Of a stretch of DNA of 53,706 nt, positions 40,608 through 48,774 are shown piece after piece. Under the pieces are notes generated by a model, which ran no database searches, had not been told where the DNA came from, and saw nothing but the letters and a program-made list of their open reading frames with translations. This DNA comes from Candidatus Gemmiger faecigallinarum (GTDB lineage Bacteria > Bacillota > Clostridia > Oscillospirales > Ruminococcaceae). The translations under genes were made by a program, and so were the position numbers. Position 1 is the stretch's first letter; the number at the start of each line of letters is the position of its first letter. The stretch spans positions 1 to 53,706 of the forward strand of contig DWVD01000093.1 in NCBI GenBank assembly GCA_019120395.1, given 5' to 3'.

Positions 40608-41363
40608 ATGACTTTACAGGATTTTTTTGCCGGCGTGCCGCGTGCCGCGGTGGCGTTTTCCGGCGGGACAGACTCGGCGCTGGTGCTATGGGCGGCCCGG
40701 CGGTATGGCTGCGACGTGCGTTCCTATTATGTCAAAACCGTGTTCCAGCCCGCATTTGAGCTGGAGGACGCCCGCCGGCTGGCGCGGGAGCTGGACGTTC
40801 CCCTGACCGTCGTGGACGCGGACATTCTGGCGGTGCCGGAAGCCGCCGCCAACGGGCCGCGGCGCTGCTACCACTGCAAGCGGGCGCTGTTTACGCAGCT
40901 GCGCCAGGCCGCCGCGGCCGACGGGTACACGGTGCTTTTGGACGGCACCAACGCCAGCGACGACGCCGGGGACCGCCCCGGCATGGCGGCCCTGCGGGAG
41001 CTGGCGGTGCGTTCGCCCCTGCGGGAATGCGGCGTGACCAAAGCGCAGGTGCGGCAGCTGTCCCGGCAGGCGGGGCTGTTCATCTGGGACAAGCCCGCCT
41101 ACGCCTGCCTGGCCACCCGCGTGCCCACCGGCACCGCCATCACGGCGGACATGCTGGACCGGGTGGAGCGGGCCGAGACCGCCCTGGCCGCGCTGGGCTT
41201 TACCGATTTCCGCGTGCGGCTGCTGGGCGCGTGCGCCCGCCTGCAGCTGACGCAGGACCAGCTGCCCCGCGCGCTGGCCCGCCGCGGCGAGATCCTGGCC
41301 GCGCTGCAGCCGCTGTTTGACGGCGTGCTGCTGGACCTGCAGGCCAGGGCGGCATCGCAGTAA
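40608..41363 (+). CDS. larE: Pyridinium-3,5-biscarboxylate mononucleotide sulfur transferase LarE
   Basis: 251 aa PP-loop enzyme. LarE activates the carboxylates of P2CMN with ATP and donates sulfur to form the nickel-pincer nucleotide precursor. PP-loop VAFSGGTDSALVLWAA near the N-terminus; LDGTNASDDAGDRPGM; and KPAYACLATRVPTGT, where the Cys matches the sacrificial cysteine of Lactiplantibacillus LarE. A second pair, CYHCKR, is the CxxC seen in many homologues. The AGGAGG site is six bases from the ATG. First gene of larE-larB-larC. Confidence 0.9.
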   Translation: MTLQDFFAGVPRAAVAFSGGTDSALVLWAARRYGCDVRSYYVKTVFQPAFELEDARRLARELDVPLTVVDADILAVPEAAANGPRRCYHCKRALFTQLRQAAAADGYTVLLDGTNASDDAGDRPGMAALRELAVRSPLRECGVTKAQVRQLSRQAGLFIWDKPAYACLATRVPTGTAITADMLDRVERAETALAALGFTDFRVRLLGACARLQLTQDQLPRALARRGEILAALQPLFDGVLLDLQARAASQ

Positions 41364-41441
41364 ACCGGCAGGAAGCCGACACATTCATCCGGGCTCGCCG
41401 CCTGCGCGGCCAGCCCGCCCAAAGGAAGGGAGATCCCCGCA

Positions 41442-42209
41442 ATGGAAAACAACAGGCACGATATTTTGCAGCTCCTGCGCAGCGTGGCCGACGGCAGCGT
41501 CCGTCCGGAGGACGCCCTGCTGGAGCTGAAAGAGGAGCCTTTTGCCGAGCTGGGCTACGCCAAGGTGGACCTGCACCGCAGCGTGCGCCAGGGCGCGGCC
41601 GAGGTGATCTACGGCGCGGGCAAAACGCCGGAGCAGATCGCCGGCATTGCCAAAACGCTGGGAGAGCGCGGATGCCAAAACATCCTGATCACCCGCATCT
41701 CCCCCGAGGCCGCCGATCTGGTGGCGCAGACCGTGCCGCTGGACTATCATGCCCAGCCCCGGCTTGCGGTGGCCTACCCCGGTCCCCGCAGAGCGCTGGG
41801 GCATATCGTGGTCGCCACCGGCGGCACCAGCGACATGCCGGTGGCCGAGGAAGCCGCCCTGACCGCCGAGGTCCTGGGCAACCGGGTCACCCGCCTGTAC
41901 GACGTGGGGGTGGCCGGGCTGCACCGGCTGCTTTCCAACCTGGACCCGCTGATGCAGGCGCGCTGCGTCATTGCCGTGGCGGGCATGGAAGGCGCGCTGG
42001 CATCGGTGGTGGGCGGCCTGGTGGACTGCCCGGTCATCGCGGTGCCCACCAGCGTGGGTTACGGTGCCAGCTTTGGCGGGCTGGCGGCGCTTTTGTCCAT
42101 GCTCAACTCCTGCGCGTCGGGATGCAGCGTGGTCAATATCGACAACGGGTTCGGGGCCGGGTTCCTGGCCAGCCGTATCAATCAGATGGAGGGACTGAAC
42201 GAAGAATGA
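41442..42209 (+). CDS. larB: Pyridinium-3,5-biscarboxylic acid mononucleotide synthase LarB
   Basis: 255 aa. Carboxylates and hydrolyses nicotinic acid adenine dinucleotide to P2CMN, first step of the nickel-pincer cofactor pathway. The N-terminal part has VDLHRSVRQGAAEVIYGAGK; the PurE-like C-terminal half has VVATGGTSDMPVAEEAAL, VAGMEGALASVVGGLVDCP, and VPTSVGYGASFGGLAALLSM ending in SCASGCSVVNIDNGFGAGF. All are strong LarB signatures. AAGGAAGGGAG lies upstream. It overlaps larC by four bases (ATGA), so translation is coupled. Confidence 0.95.
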   Translation: MENNRHDILQLLRSVADGSVRPEDALLELKEEPFAELGYAKVDLHRSVRQGAAEVIYGAGKTPEQIAGIAKTLGERGCQNILITRISPEAADLVAQTVPLDYHAQPRLAVAYPGPRRALGHIVVATGGTSDMPVAEEAALTAEVLGNRVTRLYDVGVAGLHRLLSNLDPLMQARCVIAVAGMEGALASVVGGLVDCPVIAVPTSVGYGASFGGLAALLSMLNSCASGCSVVNIDNGFGAGFLASRINQMEGLNEE

Positions 42210-43507
42210 AAACTTTATATTTGGAGTGCAGCATGGGCGCTGCCGGCGATATGCTGATGGCCGCGCTGTATGAGCTGCTGGACGACAAAGCGGCCTTTGT
42301 CGACAAGATGAACGCCCTGGGGCTGCCCGGCGTGGCGGTACAGCCCCGGGCCGCCAGCACCTGCGGCATCGCCGGCACCCACATGGCGGTGACGGTGAAC
42401 GGCGAGGAGGAAACCGAACCGGACGCCCGCGCCGCCAACGCGGCCCCGCACCCGCACGGCCACGACCATGGGCATCCCCACGACCATGACGGCCATGACC
42501 ACGGGCACGCCCACGGCGCGGAGGAGGGTCACAGCCACGATCACAGTCACGACCATCCGCATCACCACGCCACGCCGGGGCACATTGCCGGGATCATCGA
42601 CCGGCTGCCCCTGCCGGAACAGGTGCGCGCCGACGCCCGCGCCGTGTATGACGACATTGCCCGCGCCGAGGCCAAAGCCCACGGCTGTCCGGTGGGGGAT
42701 GTGCATTACCACGAGGTCGGGGCGCTGGACGCGGTGGCGGACGTGACCGGCGTATGCTACGCGCTGCACCTGCTGGGGGCGGACCGGATCGTGGTCTCCC
42801 CCATCCACGTGGGCAGCGGCACGGTGCGCTGCGCCCACGGCGTCATGCCGGTGCCCGCGCCGGCCACGGCCAACCTGCTGGCGGGCGTGCCCACCTACGG
42901 CGGCAGCGTGCAGGGGGAACTCTGCACCCCCACCGGCGCCGCTTTGCTGGCGCACTTTGCCGCCCAGTACGGCCCCCAGCCGGTGATGATGGTGGAAAAA
43001 GTGGGCGTCGGGATCGGGACCAAGCGCTTTGACCAGGCAAACTGCCTGCGGGCTTTCTGGGGCGAAAGCGCCGACTCCGCCAACGGCGAGATCACGGAAC
43101 TGGTGGCAAACATCGACGACATGACGCCGGAGAGCCTGGCGTTTGCGGCGTCCCGCCTGCTGGAAGCCGGGGCGCTGGACGTTTACACCACGCCCGGCAC
43201 CATGAAAAAGGGGCGTCCCGGGCATGTGCTGACCGTGCTGTGCGCCCCTGACCGGGCGGACGCGCTCGCCCGCGCCGTGCTGGCCCAGACCACCACCAAC
43301 GGCCTGCGGGTGCGCCGCTGCGGCAAGTATTTCCTGGCTCCGTCCATCGACACGGTGCAGACAGAGTGGGGGCCGGTACGCGTCAAGCGCGCCGAGGGCT
43401 TCGGCGTGCGCCACAGCAAGCCGGAATACGAGGACGTGGCCCGTATCGCCCGCGAAAACGGCCTGCCCTGCGCCGACGTGCTGCAGGCGGTGCAAAAGCT
43501 GCTGTAA
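42206..43507 (+). CDS. larC: Nickel insertion protein LarC (single-frame) with His-rich insert
   Basis: 433 aa. Inserts nickel into the pincer nucleotide in a CTP-dependent step. N-terminal LECSMGAAGDMLMAALYELL; mid-region VHYHEVGALDAVADVTG; SPIHVGSGTVRCAHGVMPVP; and C-terminal NIDDMTPESLAFAASRLLEAGA with KKGRPGHVLTVLC. In Lactiplantibacillus the protein is made from larC1/larC2 by ribosomal frameshifting; here it is one frame. A loop at about residues 86-125 has about 19 histidines in 40 residues, likely nickel storage or binding. Start ATG overlaps the larB stop. No lactate racemase gene (larA) follows, so the cofactor user lies outside the window. Confidence 0.95.
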   Translation: MKTLYLECSMGAAGDMLMAALYELLDDKAAFVDKMNALGLPGVAVQPRAASTCGIAGTHMAVTVNGEEETEPDARAANAAPHPHGHDHGHPHDHDGHDHGHAHGAEEGHSHDHSHDHPHHHATPGHIAGIIDRLPLPEQVRADARAVYDDIARAEAKAHGCPVGDVHYHEVGALDAVADVTGVCYALHLLGADRIVVSPIHVGSGTVRCAHGVMPVPAPATANLLAGVPTYGGSVQGELCTPTGAALLAHFAAQYGPQPVMMVEKVGVGIGTKRFDQANCLRAFWGESADSANGEITELVANIDDMTPESLAFAASRLLEAGALDVYTTPGTMKKGRPGHVLTVLCAPDRADALARAVLAQTTTNGLRVRRCGKYFLAPSIDTVQTEWGPVRVKRAEGFGVRHSKPEYEDVARIARENGLPCADVLQAVQKLL

Positions 43508-43526
43508 GGTCGCCCGAAAAACGCAT

Positions 43527-43577
43527 AAAAAGCGCCCGTTCCCGGGCCGGCTGCTGCCGGCGGGGACGGGCGCTTTT
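43527..43577. terminator. Bidirectional terminator between larC and the TIGR04076 gene
   Basis: AAAAGCGCCCGT pairs with ACGGGCGCTTTT, with an inner CCGG/CCGG stem; T-runs occur on both strands, and the flanking genes are convergent. Confidence 0.9.
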
Positions 43578-43592
43578 ATGCGGCGGGAAGGC

Positions 43593-43937
43593 TCAGCGCA
43601 CAGGGGTGTAGTCGATCTCGGCCTTTTCGTCGGTGGCTTCCAGCTTGAAGATGACGGGGCGCAGGCCGTCGTTGCAGCTGCAGATAGCCACGCCGGGTTT
43701 GCGGATCCAGTCGCCGTAATAGAACGGTTCCCGGCCCGCGCCGTGCGCCAGCGCAAAGACATACTGGTAGATGGCTTTCCATGCCTCGTCGCAAAGGCCG
43801 TCCGGCTTGGCATAATCGGCATAGAATACCTGCCCGGCGCGCAGCATGGGGCAGGCGGTCAGCCCCTCGATGCCGTACTCGTCGGCAAGTTCCCGGTCCA
43901 AAGTGTTTTTCAGCACGGTGATCCTGACTTTGTTCAT
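43593..43937 (-). CDS. TIGR04076 family protein
   Basis: 114 aa starting MNKVRITVLKNTLDRELADE at 43937, preceded by AGGAGGG. The pattern (KVRITVLK, YGIEGLTACPMLRAGQVF, CDEAWKAIYQYVFAL, YGDWIRKPGVAICSCNDGLRPVIFKLE) with spaced cysteines is that of the TIGR04076 family, a small conserved Firmicutes/archaeal protein of unknown function. The conserved Cys and Trp residues suggest metal or cofactor binding. Single gene with its own promoter. Confidence 0.8.
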   Translation of the reverse strand: MNKVRITVLKNTLDRELADEYGIEGLTACPMLRAGQVFYADYAKPDGLCDEAWKAIYQYVFALAHGAGREPFYYGDWIRKPGVAICSCNDGLRPVIFKLEATDEKAEIDYTPVR

Positions 43938-44001
43938 GATGATCCCTCCTGTAAGCGGCAAGCCTGCGTCCCGGCAGGACGCCGGGGCTTTTGCGAGCGG
44001 A

Positions 44002-44050
44002 CGTCCGCCCGGGCGCTTTCAGTATACCACACGGCGGACGCTGCGGGCAA
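44002..44050 (-). promoter_or_regulatory. Promoter of the TIGR04076 gene with flanking inverted repeat
   Basis: Minus-strand TTGCCC, 18 bp, TATACT (44021-44050). An 8-bp inverted repeat, CGTCCGCC and GGCGGACG (44002-44040), brackets the -10 and the start point. Confidence 0.55.
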
Positions 44051-44074
44051 ACGCCCCCAGGACGCAAAAGCGGC

Positions 44075-44116
44075 GCGCCGCCCGGGCGTCCCCCAACGGG
44101 GGGCTGCGGGCGGCGC
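44075..44116. repeat. Large hairpin in the 44-kb intergenic gap
   Basis: GCGCCGCCCG and CGGGCGGCGC arms enclose a CCCCC/GGGGG stem. There is no T-run. The rest of the gap (about 44117-44336) is comparatively AT-rich and shows no gene or clear RNA to me. Confidence 0.6.
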
Positions 44117-44336
44117 ATGCCGATTTATATTATGGCCGGATCGGCCTTGTAGGTTGTCTGCTCCTGACCGGGCGGCTGCCCTGGCATGGTCGAGGAACAG
44201 TATTTCGGGCGGTTCCGGTGCTCCGGTACCGTTCGTTTCATTGTTTATAGAATACGCCCTGATTTTGAAAAGCGTATAAAAAAGGTTTGAAGAATCTGGA
44301 AACAAAATTTGAACAGACTGTGTCCAAACCGGCGCG

Positions 44337-44370
44337 CAAAAAGCCGCCCTCCGCCAAGGCGCGGGCGGCA
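44337..44370 (-). terminator. Terminator of the PadR-DUF1700-DUF4097 operon
   Basis: On the minus strand GCCGCCC and GGGCGGC with a TTTTTG tail. It lies about 205 bp after the last operon stop, leaving a long 3' untranslated region. Confidence 0.65.
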
Positions 44371-44574
44371 TAAGAAAACAAAGGTCCTGCGAACTGCACA
44401 GCATTGCAAAATCGCGGAAAATCGGCAGATGCAAGGCGGAGGGGCGCGGCACACTTGTTGTATGGCAAGCCCCGGTCCCGCAGCAGACGCCGCTTTTCCG
44501 CCAGAATTTTGCGGCCTTGTTTGCTTATGGAACCGCGCGGAAGGCGGAGGACGGCTTTAGAGGAAGGGGATCGC

Positions 44575-45426
44575 TTATTTGGTGGCGACTGCAATGTCGC
44601 CGGAGGTGGTTTTCAGCGTCAGGAGACAGCCGCTGCCGTCCACGTTCAGCTCGTCTTCCGCCCGGACGCCGTCGCAGTCGATTTCTCCGCTGACGCTGGT
44701 CGCCCGCACGGCGGCGCCCGGCGCGGTGATGCGGATCTCGCCCGAAGTGGCGGTGCAGTCGACGGAGGCAGTTACCGTCCCGCCCACCGTGCAGTCGCCC
44801 GAAACGGTGTCGACGGCCAGGGTATCCAGCCGGGCGTCGCATTGCACATCGCCCGAAACCGTCTGGAATTCGCCGCTGTCGGCGGTCAGGTCCTGGCAGA
44901 CCACATCGCCGGACACGCTCGCAGTCTGGACGCCGCCGCAGGCAAGGCCTTCCAGCCGGATCTCCCCGGAGACCGTTCTCAGCGAGAGGTCTCCCAGCTC
45001 CGTGTCCCGGGGGACCGTGATATTCAGCTGCCCGCCGGCGCTGACGCCGGTCCCGCCGTCATTCAGGCTTTCGGTGAAGAAATACAGGGTGCCGTCCTTC
45101 ACCTCGGCCTGCTTCAGCGTCTCGTTTTCAGAAAGCCGGTACTCCACGGAGTAACCGTCCCCGGCGGCGATCTGGATGTCCATGGCCACGACGCCGGCGT
45201 CAACGCGGGCAAACTCACCCGCGTCCAGCCGGACAAGATCATTGGCGGCCCCATCGGGCGCGGCGGACGCCTGGGCGGGGGCCGCGTCTTGGGAGGACGA
45301 GACCGCCGAACGGCCGCCGTCCGGGAAAGTCAGGGCGGCCGAGCCGTCGATCAGGGCGCCGCTGGTGAACAGGACGCCGCCAATGACCAGGATGCCGCCC
45401 ACGCTGATTGCAAACTTATGACGCAT
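44575..45426 (-). CDS. DUF4097 beta-repeat protein, membrane anchored
   Basis: 283 aa. N-terminal membrane segment (FAISVGGILVIGGVLFTSGAL), a short linker, then from about residue 70 a beta-repeat domain with recurring SGD/SGE turns (TVSGEIRLEG, SVSGDVVCQD, TVSGDVQCDA, TVSGDCTVGG, ATSGEIRIT, TTSGDIAVA). This is the DUF4097 pattern of a right-handed beta helix or solenoid, probably outside the cell. No enzyme motif. AAAGGAG precedes the ATG, and the gene overlaps the upstream DUF1700 gene by 11 bp, so they are translated together. Last gene of the operon. Confidence 0.82.
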   Translation of the reverse strand: MRHKFAISVGGILVIGGVLFTSGALIDGSAALTFPDGGRSAVSSSQDAAPAQASAAPDGAANDLVRLDAGEFARVDAGVVAMDIQIAAGDGYSVEYRLSENETLKQAEVKDGTLYFFTESLNDGGTGVSAGGQLNITVPRDTELGDLSLRTVSGEIRLEGLACGGVQTASVSGDVVCQDLTADSGEFQTVSGDVQCDARLDTLAVDTVSGDCTVGGTVTASVDCTATSGEIRITAPGAAVRATSVSGEIDCDGVRAEDELNVDGSGCLLTLKTTSGDIAVATK

Positions 45427-46006
45427 GATGGTTGCTCCTTTCTACGGTTTTTGAGATCAGCACGGTCAGCTTTTTCAGCAGATTACGGACCAGCCAGACG
45501 ATCAGTCCCAGCACCCCCGCCGCACCGCCGGCCAAAATCAGGCCGGCGCCCAGCAGTTTCATCCACATAGCTGCGGTCAGCGGCGCCAGAGAGGTGAACG
45601 AATGGAACAGCAGCTCGATCCCGACCCGCCCCAGCACATAGAGCGTGACGGCCAGGCCGGATCCCGCGGCCAGCACCAGGATGGCCAGCACCAGCAGGAG
45701 GAGGATGACGGCTATCGCCACCGGGAAGGTCACCGGCAGGGTGAACAGCGCGGCCAGCGCGATGGCCACCGCCCTGCCCACGCCGCCTTTGCGGGCGCTG
45801 TCCGCCGTTTTGACGGCGGACTCAGCCAGGATCTTGGAGGCCAGCGCCCGCGGGGGACCAAACCGTTCGGTCAGCATAGCGGCGTCGGTCAGCCCGCTTT
45901 CCTGGGCAAATTCCCGATAGAAATCAAGGGCGGCTTCGCGCTCCTCCGGCGGCAGCCGTTTCAGGCGGGCCGCAAGTTCATGGAAATATTGCTCCGATGT
46001 GGACAT
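45416..46006 (-). CDS. DUF1700 membrane protein
   Basis: 196 aa. The N-terminal about 60 residues (SEQYFHELAARLKRLPPEER, then a helix to RFGPPRALA) form the DUF1700 cytoplasmic segment. Four hydrophobic segments follow: the three in the middle (VAIALAALFTLPVTFPVAIA..) and one near the C-terminus. DUF1700 proteins are usual partners of PadR regulators and DUF4097 proteins. The start at 46006 has AGGAGG upstream. Its N-terminus is clearly paralogous to that of the next gene upstream in the operon. Confidence 0.85.
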   Translation of the reverse strand: MSTSEQYFHELAARLKRLPPEEREAALDFYREFAQESGLTDAAMLTERFGPPRALASKILAESAVKTADSARKGGVGRAVAIALAALFTLPVTFPVAIAVILLLLVLAILVLAAGSGLAVTLYVLGRVGIELLFHSFTSLAPLTAAMWMKLLGAGLILAGGAAGVLGLIVWLVRNLLKKLTVLISKTVERSNHHAS

Positions 46007-46066
46007 TGTGTACCTCCTTCTGCGGGACGCCCGTCCACGGCGGCCCCGCACGCTGAAACTATCCGC

Positions 46067-47206
46067 TTACAGTGCAATGTCGATATCCCCCGAGGTGCTG
46101 CGCAGCGTCAGCTTGCAGCCGGCGCCGTCCCGCTGCATCACGCGGGCTTTCATCCCGTTGCAGCGCACGCTTCCGCTGGTGCTGGAGGCGTTCACCGCAG
46201 CGTCCGGCGCATGGATGCAGACGTCCCCGGACACGGTGGTGCAGCTGGTGGCCAGCCGGACCGGGCCGCTCACCCGGCAGTCGCCCGACACGGTGGAGAT
46301 ACCCAGCGTGTCCAGCTCAACTTCACATTCCACATCGCCCGAGACGGTGTGGATCTCGCCGCAGTTGCCCGCCAGGTCCTGACATTCCACGTCGCCGGAG
46401 GTGGTGGTGACCGAAAAACTGTCGCACCCGAACGTGGTCAGCTCCACGTCGCCGGAAGTGGTGACCAGCTCCGCGGCGGTACAGTCCACCTTGCGCAGCT
46501 CCACGTCGCCGGAGGTGGTGCGCAGCGGCAGGTCCACGCAGGTGCGGTCTTCCAGCCGGATATCGCCGGAAACGGTCGCCATGCAAAGCCGTTTCAGCAC
46601 GGCGTCCTGGGGCACGATAACCACCACGGCCGCACCGCCCTCCCGGGAAAAGTGGAAGCTGTCCCCGCCAAAGTGGATCTCCACGCGGCTGCTGGTACGG
46701 TGAAAAACGCCCTGCCCGGCGCGCGTGGCAAAGTACAGGGTGCCGTCCGCGACTTCCAGCCGCTCCAGCCGTTCCCTGGCGGGCAGGCAGTACCGCACGG
46801 CAAACGCCTCGCCCTCCTCAAACCGGATGTCGGCGGCCACGGTGCGGATCTGCACGTTTTCAAAAGGCGGCAGCGCCTGCTGCGTCCAGTCGGTCCCGCC
46901 GGCGTCCTGCCCGCTGTCTGCCGCGCCGAACAGCGCGCCCAAAAGGTTTCGCACCGCGTCCCCCAAGCCGGCGGCCGCGGAGGCTGCGCCGTCCTCCTCT
47001 TCCGGGCGGCGCGTGTCCAGCTGCTGCCGCAGCAGGTCCGCCAGCTCGTGCGGGGCGCCGAAATGGGCGGCCAGCTGCTCGTAGCTGTCCATTCCCGCCT
47101 CGGCGGCGTACTCCCGGTGATAGGTCAGGATCTCCTCCCGCTCGGCTTCCGGCAGCCAGCTCAGGCAGGCGGCCAGCTCGGCAAAATACTGTTCAGAAGT
47201 GTGCAT
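46067..47206 (-). CDS. DUF1700-DUF4097 fusion protein
   Basis: 379 aa. Residues 1-65 (SEQYFAELAACLSWLPEAER..) are a DUF1700 N-terminus like that of the neighbouring gene, but no membrane span follows. After a linker, residues about 115-379 are a DUF4097 beta-repeat domain with at least eight TTSGD/TVSGD units about 18-20 residues apart. So one protein joins the two domains that the next two genes carry separately. No signal peptide is visible, which suggests a cytoplasmic beta-repeat domain, unlike the membrane-anchored DUF4097 protein downstream. The start is two bases after the PadR stop codon, so the genes are coupled. Confidence 0.85.
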   Translation of the reverse strand: MHTSEQYFAELAACLSWLPEAEREEILTYHREYAAEAGMDSYEQLAAHFGAPHELADLLRQQLDTRRPEEEDGAASAAAGLGDAVRNLLGALFGAADSGQDAGGTDWTQQALPPFENVQIRTVAADIRFEEGEAFAVRYCLPARERLERLEVADGTLYFATRAGQGVFHRTSSRVEIHFGGDSFHFSREGGAAVVVIVPQDAVLKRLCMATVSGDIRLEDRTCVDLPLRTTSGDVELRKVDCTAAELVTTSGDVELTTFGCDSFSVTTTSGDVECQDLAGNCGEIHTVSGDVECEVELDTLGISTVSGDCRVSGPVRLATSCTTVSGDVCIHAPDAAVNASSTSGSVRCNGMKARVMQRDGAGCKLTLRSTSGDIDIAL

Positions 47207-47208
47207 CG

Positions 47209-47514
47209 TTATCCCTCCAATAGTTCATCCATGTCCCGCTTGAACTGCTGCCACTCTCGGATGTGCTGCGCCAGCAGGGCGCGGCCTTCGTCGGTCAGGC
47301 TGTAATACCGCCGGTTGCGCCCCTGCCAGGGCTTGTCGTAGGTGGTCAGCAGGCCGCCCTTCTGCAGCCGGCGCAGGGCGGGATACAGCGAAGTTTCCGA
47401 CACATCCAGGATCTTGCGCACCTGCTGTGTGATCTCATAGCCGTAGGTGTCCCCCCGCTGCAGAATGCTCAGCACCACAAAATCCAGAATGGCGCCGCCG
47501 ATCTGAAATCCCAA
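47209..47514 (-). CDS. PadR-family transcriptional regulator
   Basis: 101 aa. PadR winged helix: GGAILDFVVLSILQRGDTYG, VSETSLYPALRRLQKGGLL (recognition helix and turn) and GRNRRYYSLTDEGRALL wing. A C-terminal helix for dimerisation follows. The start is probably TTG at 47514, since no ATG or GTG fits the family N-terminus; GTGAGG and AAAGGAAG lie upstream. First gene of the PadR-DUF1700 operon. A perfect inverted repeat over the -10 of its promoter suggests autorepression, released by an envelope or drug signal as in other PadR systems. Confidence 0.92.
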   Translation of the reverse strand: MGFQIGGAILDFVVLSILQRGDTYGYEITQQVRKILDVSETSLYPALRRLQKGGLLTTYDKPWQGRNRRYYSLTDEGRALLAQHIREWQQFKRDMDELLEG

Positions 47515-47533
47515 CTGGCCTCACTTCCTTTGC

Positions 47534-47557
47534 TCGTTTTACTATATTATAAAACGA
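47534..47557. promoter_or_regulatory. Probable PadR operator
   Basis: Perfect inverted repeat TCGTTTTA, eight bases, TAAAACGA, centred on the -10 box of the PadR operon promoter. Confidence 0.75.
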
Positions 47558-47574
47558 ACAATATTGTCTGTCAA
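47546..47574 (-). promoter_or_regulatory. Consensus promoter of the PadR operon
   Basis: Minus-strand TTGACA, 17-bp spacer, TATAAT: a full sigma-A consensus. A promoter this strong usually needs repression, in line with the overlapping operator. Confidence 0.9.
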
Positions 47575-47624
47575 CTCCCTATCCAAAAAAATTCATGCCG
47601 TTTGGCAGCGCCCGCCCCCGCCCC

Positions 47625-47653
47625 TTGCGGTCCGCGGCGAATGGGCGTAAACT
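47625..47653 (+). promoter_or_regulatory. Possible promoter of the macro-domain gene
   Basis: TTGCGG, 17 bp, TAAACT, 37 bp before the start; moderate match. Confidence 0.4.
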
Positions 47654-47689
47654 GAAAGCATCCACTATGCAGCCGGGAGGGAACGCGGT

Positions 47690-48706
47690 ATGCCGTTTGA
47701 GATCGTCCGCAATGATATAACCAAAATGAAAGTAGACGCCATTGTCAACGCGGCCAACCGGTCGCTGCTGGGCGGCGGAGGCGTGGACGGGGCCATCCAC
47801 CGGGCGGCCGGGCCGGAGCTTCTGGCCGAGTGCCGCGCGCTGGGCGGCTGCGATACCGGCGACGCCCGGATCACCGGCGCCGGGCGGCTGCCCTGCCGGT
47901 ATGTGATCCACACGGTCGGGCCGGTCTGGCGCGGCGGGGCTTCCGGCGAACCGGCGGCGTTGGCTTCCTGTTACCGGACCTCGCTGCGGCTGGCGGCAGA
48001 GCATCGCTGCGAGAGCGTGGCGTTCCCGCTGATCTCGGCCGGGGCCTACGGCTACCCCAGGGACCAGGCCCTTCAGGTGGCGGTGGATACCATCCGGGCC
48101 TTTTTGCAGGAGCAGGAGCTGACGGTCTACCTGGTGATCTTTGACCGGGATTCCTTCCAATTGGGCAGCGCGCTGTACCGGGACATCGCCGCTTTTATCG
48201 ACGACGCCTACGCGCAGGCCCATTCCGACAGCAGCGCCGAACAGCGCCGCCGGCAGCTGAGCGAAAGCGCCTGGCAGCGGGCGCCCCTGGCCGCGCCCCG
48301 GCCGGCCGCCATGCCCGCGCCGCAGCCTTTTTCCGACCGCAGCCTGCTGGACGCCATCGGGCAGATCGACGAGAGCTTTTCCCAGATGCTGCTGCGTAAG
48401 ATCGACGAGCTGGGCATGACGGACGCCGCGTGCTACAAGCGGGCCAACATCAGCCGGAAGCTGTTTTCCAAGATCCGGTCGGACGTCCACTACAAGCCCA
48501 GCAAGCCCACAGTGCTGGCCTTTGCCATCGCGCTGCGCCTGCCCCTGCCCGAGACCCGGGACATGCTGCAGAAAGCCGGGTTCGCCCTGTCCCGCTCCAA
48601 CAAATTCGACATTATTGTGGAATATTTTATCGCCCATGGCCGCTATGACATTTTCGAGATCAACGAGGCGCTTTTTGCCTTTGATCAGCCCCTGCTGGGC
48701 GGCTGA
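47690..48706 (+). CDS. Macro-domain protein with C-terminal helical domain
   Basis: 338 aa. Residues 1-165 are a MacroD-type macro domain: [33 protein letters not shown] and [12 protein letters not shown] are the ADP-ribose-binding loops, so it should remove ADP-ribose from proteins or O-acetyl-ADP-ribose. A Pro/Ala linker (about 190-215) leads to a helical domain with [36 protein letters not shown] and [20 protein letters not shown]. This second part looks like a helix-turn-helix-like fold, which would suggest nucleic-acid binding or regulation; that is inference. GGGAGG precedes the ATG. The VWA gene lies downstream on the same strand. Confidence 0.85.
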   Translation: MPFEIVRNDITKMKVDAIVNAANRSLLGGGGVDGAIHRAAGPELLAECRALGGCDTGDARITGAGRLPCRYVIHTVGPVWRGGASGEPAALASCYRTSLRLAAEHRCESVAFPLISAGAYGYPRDQALQVAVDTIRAFLQEQELTVYLVIFDRDSFQLGSALYRDIAAFIDDAYAQAHSDSSAEQRRRQLSESAWQRAPLAAPRPAAMPAPQPFSDRSLLDAIGQIDESFSQMLLRKIDELGMTDAACYKRANISRKLFSKIRSDVHYKPSKPTVLAFAIALRLPLPETRDMLQKAGFALSRSNKFDIIVEYFIAHGRYDIFEINEALFAFDQPLLGG

Positions 48707-48774
48707 CCGGCGGAATGTCGCCTGCCGGGCGACCTTTCCGGCAAAACGCTGCGGTACAATATGGCTGTAAGGAA

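Noticed and set aside
44238-44594. A 118-codon minus-strand frame in the gap before the TIGR04076 gene
   Set aside because: It overlaps the end of the DUF4097 gene and a terminator, has low-complexity composition and no ribosome binding site.
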